Shown: positions 1 through 4,997 of the stretch, one piece after another | Layout of the letters: every line of letters starts with the position of its first letter | Numbering within the stretch: position 1 is the first letter of the stretch | Assembly: GCA_934552695.1 (NCBI GenBank) | Contig: CAKTER010000068.1 | Span: 1-7,585 of the forward strand | From: an uncultured Eubacteriales bacterium | GTDB lineage: Bacteria > Bacillota > Clostridia > Lachnospirales > Anaerotignaceae | Length of the DNA: 7,585 nt | Direction of reading: 5' to 3' | Translations under genes and position numbers: made by a program | Notes under the pieces: generated by a model | Database searches by the model: none | What the model was told of the DNA's origin: nothing | The model's input: the letters and a program-made list of their open reading frames with translations, nothing else

Positions 1-285
1 TTCCAGCATACACCGCATAAACCGGCACAGCTTTTCGGCGGCGGGCTGGCCGGGCCGAAACGAGGCCGCCAGCTGCTGATACTTTTCCTCCAGGGGCTGC
101 ACCGCCGTCCAGGCCAGGGACATTTTGGAAGGGAAGTAGTTATAAAACAGCCCCTTGGATACCCCGGCGGATTGGCAAATATCTTCGATGGTCACTTGGT
201 CGTAGCCGTGTTTTTCAAAAAGGGCCAGGGCCGCCTGAAAAATCTTTTCTTTCGACTCTTGGGCCTGCTGTTGTCGTTTGTTCAA
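1..285 (-). CDS. TetR/AcrR-family transcriptional regulator, N-terminal part (cut by window edge)
   Basis: Reading leftward from a TTG start at 285, 95 codons stay open to the window edge. The protein begins MNKRQQQAQESKEKIFQAAL. Residues about 13-59 form a typical TetR N-terminal DNA-binding domain: a first helix (IFQAALALFEKHGYDQVTIE), then the helix-turn-helix with the signature GVSKGLFYNYFPSK at 41-54. The ligand-binding domain lies mostly outside the window, so the effector cannot be guessed. TTG was chosen because an AGGAGG site (293-298) sits 7 nt upstream, the protein start fits the family, and no ATG or GTG is suitably placed. The gene is divergent from the dehydrogenase/BKACE unit and the two promoters lie back to back, so it probably represses that unit and itself. 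This regulatory link is inferred from position only. Confidence 0.9.
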   Translation of the reverse strand, partial: MNKRQQQAQESKEKIFQAALALFEKHGYDQVTIEDICQSAGVSKGLFYNYFPSKMSLAWTAVQPLEEKYQQLAASFRPGQPAAEKLCRFMRCMLE

Positions 286-309
286 ACCAAAGCCTCCTCT
301 GTGTTTTTT

Positions 310-339
310 ATTCTAATAGAAAACGGGGGGGTTCGTCAA
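310..339 (-). promoter_or_regulatory. Probable sigma-A promoter of the tetR-family gene
   Basis: On the minus strand, TTGACG (339-334) and TAGAAT (315-310) are separated by 18 bp. This predicts a transcript starting near 303 with a leader of under 20 nt, which still includes the AGGAGG site at 298-293. The spacer contains a run of seven Cs on this strand. The match is good but was judged by eye. Confidence 0.6.
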
Positions 340-356
340 ATGGTTTTGGCGGAGGC

Positions 357-385
357 TTGACAAAGGGGAGGCTGGGGTGTATCAT
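357..385 (+). promoter_or_regulatory. Strong sigma-A promoter of the dehydrogenase/BKACE unit
   Basis: A perfect -35 box TTGACA (357-362) and a -10 box TATCAT (380-385) are separated by 17 bp, which predicts a start near 391-393. It faces away from the tetR-family promoter, with the two -35 boxes about 17 bp apart, a common layout for a divergent TetR repressor and its target. An imperfect palindrome TCATT-N5-AATGA (382-396) overlaps the -10 box and start site. Confidence 0.7.
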
Positions 386-387
386 TT

Positions 388-407
388 AGTCAATGAAAAG
401 TCAATGA
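388..407 (+). promoter_or_regulatory. Candidate operator: two AGTCAATGA direct repeats at the transcription start
   Basis: AGTCAATGA occurs at 388-396 and again at 399-407, an 11-bp period or about one helical turn, directly over the predicted start site. The first copy is also the right arm of TCATT-N5-AATGA. The core word GTCAA recurs at 335-339 (in the opposing -35 box) and 421-425. TetR operators are usually inverted repeats, so a direct repeat is not decisive. The binding protein is inferred. Confidence 0.35.
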
Positions 408-472
408 ATTTTCGGTGACCGTCAAAGGGCCCCAAGAAGGTGCCCCAAGCGTCGGGAGGCGGAAGGGGAAAA

Positions 473-615
473 CCCGAACGGGAACCCGGGAGAACGGCCC
501 CGGCAAAGCCCGAACGGGAACCCGGAAGAAAAGCCCCGGAAAAGCCGAACGGGAAACCGGAAGAACGGCCCCGGAAAAACCCGAACGGGAACCCGGAAGA
601 AAAGCCCCGGAAAAG
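473..615. repeat. 36-bp tandem repeat (minisatellite), four copies in an A-B-A-B pattern
   Basis: Four head-to-tail units lie at 473-508, 509-544, 545-579 and 580-615, with a decayed fifth start at 616-625. Each begins CCCGAACGGGAAcCCGGaAG. Units 2 and 4 are identical over 36 bases. Units 1 and 3 share GAACGGCCCCGG where units 2 and 4 have GAAAAGCCCCGG, so the array looks like a duplicated dimer. Unit 3 is 35 bp long. The plus strand is strongly purine-rich. The repeat is open in several frames (a 12-residue Pro/Glu/Arg/Lys period in one), but the 1-bp loss in unit 3 shifts the frame and no start has a convincing ribosome binding site. It is therefore more likely an untranslated leader repeat than a protein. 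The rest of the 393-670 leader shows nothing else recognisable. Confidence 0.85.
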
Positions 616-682
616 CCCGGGAGGGAAAAACAGAAAAAACGGCAACAAGTTTTGAGAAGCACAATAAAAAGGAGAGATGAGA

Positions 683-1693
683 ATGCTGGAACGTATTGCA
701 CTGATGGGAGCCGGTTCTTTGGGGACGATTTTAAGCGCCTACATTGCCCGGCAACGGCAGATTGACGTCATCGACGTCAACAAGGCCCACGTGGACGCCA
801 TGAACGAAAAGGGCGCCCGGGTCAGCGGGACTGTGGACATGGTGGTGCCGGTTCACGCCCTGACCCCCGACCAGATGTAGGGCGAGTACGACCTGTTTAT
901 TTACATGGCCAAGCAGACCTTTAACGACACGGCCCTGCCCCAAATGCTGAGCCACCTGAAAAAGGACGGGATTATCGTGACCTGTCAAAATGGCCTGCCC
1001 GAGCCCGAAATTTGCAAGGTATGGCCCAAGGAGCAGGTGTACGGGGCGCCGGTGGCCTGGGGGGCTTCGTATGTAGGCCCCGGCGAATCCCGGCTGACCT
1101 CCGACCCTAACCACATGGAGTTCACCCTGGGCCCCGTGACCGGTGTGGAGACCCCGGTGTTGGCCGAGATTAAGGAAATTTTGGAAATGATGTGCCCCGT
1201 GACCATTTCCATGAACCTGATGGGCCTGCGCTGGTGTAAGCTGTTGACCAACGCCACCATGAGCGGCCTGGGGACGGTGTGCGGTGGCACCTTTGGCTCG
1301 GTGTTTCACGACGAGATTGGCATTCGGGCTTTGATTGCGGTGGGACAAGAAACCTGCGCCGCCTGTGCGGCCAGCGGCGTGACCATGGAGCCCTTCGAGG
1401 GCATCGACTTCCCCACGCTGTTCGATGTGCATACCGAAGCGCAGATTAAAAACTTTATTATTTTTTGGCGTACCTTCTTTACGCCCCAGAAAAATCTGGT
1501 GCCCAGCATGGAAATGGACTTAAACGCCGGGCGCAAGTGCGAGGTGGACGCCATCAACGGTGTGGTCAGCCAGACCGGCCGGGAGTACGGGGTGCCCACG
1601 CCGGTGTGCGACCAGGTGGTGGACATCATCAAAAAGGTACAAGACGGCCAGATGAAGATGGAAATGGCCAATTTTGGCTTGTTAAAGCTGTAA
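683..1693 (+). pseudogene. Ketopantoate-reductase-family (PanE/ApbA-like) NAD(P)-dependent dehydrogenase, interrupted by an in-frame TAG
   Basis: Read through one TAG (878-880, codon 66), the frame gives a 336-residue protein, normal for the family. The N-terminal Rossmann fold has GAGSLG (residues 9-14, GxGxxG). Asp31 ends the second strand, which hints at NAD(H) rather than NADP(H). QNG (102-104) is the conserved cofactor-side motif. The C-terminal domain has Lys186 and Asn190 (WCKLLTN), then Ser275 and Glu287 in the segment ending EVDAINGV, with the same 4- and 12-residue spacings as the catalytic residues of E. coli PanE. ATG 683 was chosen because AGGAG (670-674) is 8 nt upstream; in-frame ATG 677 is only 2 nt from it. 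As read, the product stops inside the cofactor domain. The downstream part from ATG 905 lacks a ribosome binding site and could not bind cofactor. The rest of the frame is clean, so this is a recent mutation, a sequence error or a recoded codon. Next to a BKACE gene, oxidation of a beta-hydroxy acid is likelier than pantothenate synthesis. Confidence 0.85.
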
Positions 1694-1784
1694 AACCGGA
1701 AGAATGACCCGCAGGAAATAAAAAGTGAAAACCGGAACGGGCCGAGTCAATCGGAATCCCGGACGAATCGAAAGGAGAGCGGCC

Positions 1785-2777
1785 ATGGAAAACTATTTGG
1801 TTGGGGATTATCGGGACGCCAGCTATTATGTGGATAAGCTGTACCGGGGCGGGCTGGAGAATATGCACCCCGCCATCATTACCTGTGCCCTCACCGGCAG
1901 CTTTCACGGGGCGGAGCTAAACCCCAACCTGCCCGAAGCCATGGATGCACAGGTACAGCAGGCGGTGGACGCTTACAACGCCGGGGCGGCTATGGTACAC
2001 ATCCATGTGCGGAACCCCCAAAACTTAGGCGAGCCCTCCTCCGACCCGGGGCTGTTTGCCGAAATCAACCGGCGCATTCGGGAAAAATGCCCCGACCTCA
2101 TCATCAACAATACCGCCATGGGGGGCCGTACTGCCGGGCCCGACGGCCGCTTGGGGGATTTGATGGTGGCCAGCCTGCCGGCCCGGCCCGAGGTGGCCTC
2201 CATCGACGTGATGGCCAACTACACCAAGATTTTGTTTAAAAAGCGGCCGGCGCCCCTGACCGGCCGGGATCAGGACGAAATGCGCCGGATGCACTACGTC
2301 ATCGACCACGACGACGCCATGGAGGTTATGGATCGGTTTGCGGAGTACGGTATCTTGCCCGAGTACGAGATGTTCAACTTTGACGGCATTAAAATGCTGC
2401 GGAACCTGATTGCCGCCCGGAAAGACAAAATGCCCAAGCCCTATTGGTGCAGCGTTCTGTTTGGCGGCAACGGCACCCTGCCTTCGGTCACGTCTATGAT
2501 AGAGGCGGCCCAGCTGCTGCCCCAAGAGGCCATGCTGAACATCATCGGCATCGGCGCTCCCCAAATCCCGATGATTACCGCCGGGCTGCTGTTGGGCCAT
2601 AACGTGCGGGTGGGACTGGAGGACAACGTGTTTTACAGCAAGGGCCGCTTGGCCCAAAGCAACGCCGAAATGGTGGAGCGGGCTGTCCGCATTGCAAGGG
2701 AGATTGGCCGCCCGGTGGCAACGCCGGCCCAGGCCCGGGAAATGATGGGGCTGGGCGCACCCCGGCAGTACAGCTGA
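1785..2777 (+). CDS. Beta-keto acid cleavage enzyme (BKACE, DUF849; 3-keto-5-aminohexanoate cleavage enzyme family)
   Basis: The 330-residue protein is a TIM-barrel, zinc-dependent enzyme of the BKACE family. The family reaction is beta-keto acid + acetyl-CoA giving acetoacetate + the CoA ester of the remaining acyl part. Visible signatures are the strand-1 segment PAIITCALTGS (29-39), the metal ligands His72 and His74 in MVHIHVR, and RVGLED (275-280), which carries the conserved Arg, the metal-binding Glu279 and Asp280 with the spacing known from Kce. INNTAMGG (107-114) and the glycine-rich stretches FGGNG and GIGAPQ support the family. The start is ATG 1785, with AAAGGAG (1771-1777) 7 nt upstream; an in-frame ATG at 1725 adds a basic, unconserved-looking tail and has no ribosome binding site. 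It follows the dehydrogenase by 91 nt with no terminator seen, so the two are probably one transcript. The substrate cannot be told from sequence; the family also acts on dehydrocarnitine, 5-hydroxy-3-oxohexanoate-type and other keto acids. Confidence 0.93.
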   Translation: MENYLVGDYRDASYYVDKLYRGGLENMHPAIITCALTGSFHGAELNPNLPEAMDAQVQQAVDAYNAGAAMVHIHVRNPQNLGEPSSDPGLFAEINRRIREKCPDLIINNTAMGGRTAGPDGRLGDLMVASLPARPEVASIDVMANYTKILFKKRPAPLTGRDQDEMRRMHYVIDHDDAMEVMDRFAEYGILPEYEMFNFDGIKMLRNLIAARKDKMPKPYWCSVLFGGNGTLPSVTSMIEAAQLLPQEAMLNIIGIGAPQIPMITAGLLLGHNVRVGLEDNVFYSKGRLAQSNAEMVERAVRIAREIGRPVATPAQAREMMGLGAPRQYS

Positions 2778-2814
2778 GCAGGCAGGGAATTGAATAAAAA
2801 GGAAACTAGAATGG

Positions 2815-2855
2815 AAAGCGGCATTCTCCCGGGAGAGAGCCGTTTTTTGTGTTTT
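2815..2855 (+). terminator. Rho-independent terminator after the BKACE gene
   Basis: A long hairpin is followed by a T-rich tail. The outer stem is CGGC (2819-2822) with GCCG (2839-2842), and A residues at 2815-2817 can extend it against the Ts. The inner stem uses the palindrome TCTCCCGGGAGA (2825-2836). The tail is six Ts (2843-2848), then GTG and four Ts. It lies 38 bp past the BKACE stop codon and should end that transcript before the intergenic region. Confidence 0.85.
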
Positions 2856-2859
2856 ATGC

Positions 2860-2893
2860 GGGATGGGGGGAAAGGGGGGCGAAAGGGCAAGGG
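2860..2893 (+). other. G-quadruplex-type motif (five G tracts)
   Basis: G tracts of 3, 6, 6, 3 and 3 lie at 2860-2862, 2865-2870, 2874-2879, 2885-2887 and 2891-2893, with loops of 2, 3, 5 and 3 nt. This fits the usual G3+N1-7 quadruplex pattern on the plus strand. It starts only a few bases after the terminator T-tract. Function is unknown. Confidence 0.5.
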
Positions 2894-2897
2894 CACA

Positions 2898-3120
2898 AAG
2901 GAGATGTGCGTGCAGGGCCTCCCTCGGGGTATCCTCGCTGCTAAGGGCGTTAACGTACGCTGCGAGGAAAGCCCCTTAGTCGGCTAAGTGTGCGCTGGCT
3001 GGGCGGGCTCAGGTCAAGGACAGCGCCCGGACATGGCCCGCTCGGAGACAAGGCTTATGGCCCGGCTGAGGGCGTTGACGGCGCCGGGCCAACACCTCGC
3101 CCCCTCGCTGGGGGATAAAA
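2898..3120. other. GC-rich intergenic stretch with many short inverted repeats; no credible gene
   Basis: No reading frame here has a ribosome binding site or family-like protein; the short frames on both strands look accidental. The stretch is dense in potential hairpins: CCTCGC/GCGAGG (2933-2938 with 2962-2967), CTTAG-TCGG-CTAAG (2975-2988), GCGCTG/CAGCGC (2992-2997 with 3021-3026), the perfect 8-bp pair GGCCCGGC/GCCGGGCC (3059-3066 with 3083-3090) and CCCCC-TCGCT-GGGGG (3100-3114). It could be a structured RNA, a dispersed palindromic repeat or a decayed element. I could not match it to a known RNA family: no tRNA, tmRNA, SRP, RNase P or T-box hallmark was found. Confidence 0.4.
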
Positions 3121-3156
3121 AGAGGGGAAATGGGCAATCTTTTGGTCGAAAAAAAT

Positions 3157-3204
3157 GGTGAAAAACTTTTTGAAAAAAAACAGACCTGTGCAAACTTTTT
3201 CACC
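3157..3204. repeat. Perfect 9-bp inverted repeat with a 30-nt loop in an AT-rich segment
   Basis: GGTGAAAAA (3157-3165) is exactly complementary to TTTTTCACC (3196-3204). It lies in a locally AT-rich stretch (about 3140-3230) between the GC-rich block and the mcsA leader. It could be a protein-binding site upstream of the mcsA promoter or a weak bidirectional hairpin. A CtsR box (GGTCAAA direct repeats 3 nt apart) was looked for here and not found; the closest words, GGTCGAA (3144) and GGTGAAA (3157), have the wrong spacing. Confidence 0.4.
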
Positions 3205-3226
3205 AACCCGGCGTATATGGTTATGA
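3197..3226 (+). promoter_or_regulatory. Possible mcsA operon promoter (weak)
   Basis: TTTTCA (3197-3202) and TTATGA (3221-3226) are 18 bp apart, and a TG one base before the -10 box makes it an extended -10. Transcription would begin near 3233 and place CIRCE within the 5' leader, as in other CIRCE-controlled genes. Neither box is strong. TATATG at 3214-3219 is an alternative -10 without a good -35. Confidence 0.3.
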
Positions 3227-3236
3227 AAAGACCAAA

Positions 3237-3302
3237 GGGAACCGCCAAAGAGCGGAACCCGGCGGGAGCCACTCCACCCCGGCAGGGGTTCTCTTTTGAG
3301 AA
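3237..3302 (+). other. Hairpin-rich leader of mcsA
   Basis: Four small stem-loops follow one another: GGG-AA-CCGC/GCGG-AA-CCC (3237-3260), GGC-GGGA-GCC (3261-3270), ACCCC-GGCA-GGGGT (3276-3289) and TTCTC-TTTT-GAGAA (3289-3302). The third is followed by TCTCTTTT and could act as a weak terminator or attenuator. The fourth shares its first T with it, so the two compete slightly. Whether any of this is regulatory is unknown. Confidence 0.35.
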
Positions 3303-3306
3303 GCCG

Positions 3307-3333
3307 TTAGCACTCGATGGGCTGGATGGCTAA
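3307..3333 (+). promoter_or_regulatory. CIRCE element (HrcA operator) upstream of mcsA
   Basis: The left arm TTAGCACTC (3307-3315) matches the CIRCE consensus exactly. After a 9-bp spacer comes GATGGCTAA (3325-3333), which differs from GAGTGCTAA at two positions. Arm lengths and spacer are those of the classical element TTAGCACTC-N9-GAGTGCTAA. It ends 24 bp before the mcsA start codon. HrcA bound here would repress mcsA-mcsB, and perhaps clpC by read-through, until heat or misfolded protein titrates GroEL. Confidence 0.85.
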
Positions 3334-3357
3334 CAATCGGACGAGGAGGAACCGGTT

Positions 3358-3876
3358 ATGATGTGCGATAAATGTCAAAAGAAACAGGCCACTGTGCATT
3401 TGACTGAAATAAAAAATGGAGTAAAAACGGAGAGCCACCTGTGCGAGGATTGCGCCAAGGCGGCCGGCGTTGACACCGGCTTCCCGTCCTTTGGCGGGTT
3501 TTGGGACGATTCCCTCCCCTTTGGCAACCTGTTCGGCAGCTTCTTCCATCCGTCCCAGACAGATGTGCTGACCGGGCGGACAGCAGCTCGTTGTCCCCAG
3601 TGTGGGGCTTCCCTTAACGATTTGCAGCGAACCGGGCGGTTGGGATGCGCTTCGTGTTACGACACCTTCCGGCCGCAGCTGGAGCGGACACTGAAAAGCA
3701 TCCACGGCGATACCCGTCACAAAGGGAAGCTGGCCAAAAACGCCGGGGCCGACCTGCTGGCCAAAAAGGAGCTGGATAGCCTGAAAAAGCAGCTGTCCCA
3801 GGCCATTGCCGACGAGGCCTACGAAGAGGCCGCTCGCCTGCGGGATCAAATCCATCAGCTGGAAAAGGGGGCGTAA
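3358..3876 (+). CDS. mcsA: McsA, zinc-finger activator of the protein-arginine kinase McsB
   Basis: The 172-residue protein (family members are about 170-190) has the McsA layout. Four CxxC pairs make two zinc sites: Cys3/Cys6 with Cys29/Cys32, and Cys79/Cys82 with Cys97/Cys100. A UVR-type helical hairpin follows at about 138-170 (core AYEEAARLRDQIHQLEK). McsA activates the arginine kinase McsB and helps couple it to ClpC in the cytoplasm; in Bacillus it also senses redox and heavy-metal stress through its cysteines. AGGAGG (3344-3349) lies 8 nt before ATG 3358; the adjacent ATG 3361 would change the protein by one residue. It heads the mcsA-mcsB-clpC cluster, and the CIRCE element lies just upstream. 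No ctsR gene precedes it, unlike in Bacillus and relatives. Confidence 0.95.
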   Translation: MMCDKCQKKQATVHLTEIKNGVKTESHLCEDCAKAAGVDTGFPSFGGFWDDSLPFGNLFGSFFHPSQTDVLTGRTAARCPQCGASLNDLQRTGRLGCASCYDTFRPQLERTLKSIHGDTRHKGKLAKNAGADLLAKKELDSLKKQLSQAIADEAYEEAARLRDQIHQLEKGA

Positions 3877-3882
3877 GCCGTG

Positions 3883-4914
3883 ATGAAGTGGTACGAAGAT
3901 GAGCGGACCGATACCGGTGTGGTGGTTTCCAGCCGGATTCGTTTGGCCCGGAACCTGCGGAAGTATCCGTTTTCGCCCCGGTTGGGGGCCGAGGAATCCA
4001 AGGCTTTGTGCGAGGATGTGAAAAACGCCTTTTTAAACGACCGGAACCCGCTGGCCTCCCAGTTTACCTACATTGACCTAAGCGGTCAAAGCGAGGCGGA
4101 ACGGGAAAAGCTGGTGGAAACCCACAGCATTAGCCCGGCGCTGGCCCAAAAGACCGGGGCCCGGGGGCTGTTGCAAAACCGGGACGAGACCGTTTCCATT
4201 TTGGTCAACGAGGAAGACCATGTGCGGATTCAGGTTATTCTTCCCGGCGAGGCACTGGACGCCGCTTACGATATGGCGGATAAGCTGGACGCCTTGCTGG
4301 AGGAAACGCTGGATTACGCCTTTGATAAGCAGTTTGGGTATTTGACTGCCTGCCCCACCAACGTGGGTACGGGCCTGCGGGCCTCGTGTATGCTGCATTT
4401 GCCGGCGCTGGAAATGACCCGCCAAATTGAGGCGGTGAGCCGGAGCGTGGCCAAGTTTGGGATGACCGTGCGGGGCAGCTACGGCGAGGGCAGTCAGGCG
4501 CTGGGGTCTTTGTACCAGCTTTCCAACCAGATTACGCTGGGACAGTCGGAGGAAGAGCTGCTGGCCAACCTGAAAAAGGTGCTGGCCGCTGTGATGAAAC
4601 AGGAAACCGACGCCCGGGACGCCATTTTAAAGAGTCGGCGGAACGAGGCGATGGATATGGTTGGCCGTTCTTACGGCATCTTAAAATACGCCGGAAAGCT
4701 GACCGGTCAGGAGGCCGCCCAGTATTTGGGCAATGTCCGTACCGGGTTTTTATGGGGGCTGCTGCCTAAGGAGTGGCGGCCGCACAAAACCCTATGCCAG
4801 CTTTTGATCGATTCTCAGCCCGGCGGGCTTTTGGCCCGGGAAAAGGAAGCCCGGGACCCTGAAAAACGGGATGTATTGCGGGCCGCTTATATGCGGGAGC
4901 AGTTTGAAAATTAA
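3883..4914 (+). CDS. mcsB: McsB, protein-arginine kinase
   Basis: The 343-residue protein (Bacillus McsB is about 363) belongs to the phosphagen (guanidino) kinase fold but phosphorylates arginine in proteins, tagging them for ClpCP. Seen here are SSRIRLARN (16-24), an N-terminal nucleotide-contact motif; ACPTNVGTGLRAS with the catalytic cysteine at 157; RGSYGEGSQALGSLYQLSNQ (197-216), part of the ATP-binding region; and C-terminal RDVLRA (329-334), the RDxxRA allosteric phospho-arginine pocket that marks bacterial McsB. GTG 3880 is an alternative start: an AAGGGGG site (3865-3871) is 8 nt from GTG and 11 nt from ATG 3883, so the true start may be one codon earlier. It begins within 3-6 nt of the mcsA stop, implying translational coupling. 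No active-site damage is visible. Confidence 0.96.
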   Translation: MKWYEDERTDTGVVVSSRIRLARNLRKYPFSPRLGAEESKALCEDVKNAFLNDRNPLASQFTYIDLSGQSEAEREKLVETHSISPALAQKTGARGLLQNRDETVSILVNEEDHVRIQVILPGEALDAAYDMADKLDALLEETLDYAFDKQFGYLTACPTNVGTGLRASCMLHLPALEMTRQIEAVSRSVAKFGMTVRGSYGEGSQALGSLYQLSNQITLGQSEEELLANLKKVLAAVMKQETDARDAILKSRRNEAMDMVGRSYGILKYAGKLTGQEAAQYLGNVRTGFLWGLLPKEWRPHKTLCQLLIDSQPGGLLAREKEARDPEKRDVLRAAYMREQFEN

Positions 4915-4946
4915 GATAAAAAGATGTAAAAAATCATACAAAATTG

Positions 4947-4975
4947 TTTACAAAACAGTTTATTCTGTCTACAAT
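4947..4975 (+). promoter_or_regulatory. Strong internal promoter for clpC
   Basis: TTTACA (4947-4952) and TACAAT (4970-4975) have an exact 17-bp spacer in an AT-rich gap, which predicts a start near 4981-4983. Two small inverted repeats overlap it: TTGT-TT-ACAA (4944-4953) across the -35 box and ACAG-N6-CTGT (4955-4968) filling the spacer. Either could be an operator. No CIRCE or CtsR-type site was found here, so clpC may be made both by read-through and constitutively from this promoter. Confidence 0.7.
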
Positions 4976-4980
4976 AAAGA

Positions 4981-4997
4981 GGCCGAACGAATCGGCC
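4981..4997 (+). other. Hairpin at the 5' end of the clpC transcript
   Basis: GGCCGA (4981-4986) and TCGGCC (4992-4997) form a perfect 6-bp stem with the 5-nt loop ACGAA. It would sit at the very 5' end of the mRNA made from the clpC promoter, where such hairpins can stabilise transcripts. It lacks a T-tract, so it is not a terminator. Confidence 0.4.

Noticed and set aside
388..625. A CRISPR array
   Set aside because: The 36-bp units are directly adjacent with no unique spacers, so this is a tandem repeat.
415..765. Small basic proline-rich proteins encoded across the 36-bp repeat, on either strand
   Set aside because: Several frames are open only because the repeat lacks stops. The 1-bp deletion in unit 3 shifts the frame, no start has a convincing ribosome binding site, and the 415 frame runs into the dehydrogenase gene.
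731..1432. A 233-codon antisense frame inside the dehydrogenase gene
   Set aside because: It is His/Gly/Val-rich with no domain, the typical product of reading a GC-rich gene backwards.
905..1693. A separate 262-residue gene starting at ATG 905
   Set aside because: It is in the same frame as the upstream 683 start, lacks a ribosome binding site, and would start in the middle of a Rossmann fold. It is the remainder of the TAG-interrupted gene.
2790..2987. A 65-codon frame after the BKACE gene
   Set aside because: It overlaps the terminator hairpin and the G tracts, and its translation has no recognisable features.
3100..3114. CCCCC-TCGCT-GGGGG as a terminator
   Set aside because: The stem is short and the plus strand has an A-rich, not T-rich, tail. 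On the minus strand the Ts lie on the wrong side.
3144..3163. A CtsR box (GGTCGAA followed by GGTGAAA)
   Set aside because: Each half differs from GGTCAAA, and the gap is 6 bp rather than 3 bp.
3009..3272. An 87-codon minus-strand frame in the intergenic region
   Set aside because: It has no ribosome binding site or domain and crosses the structured block and the mcsA promoter area.
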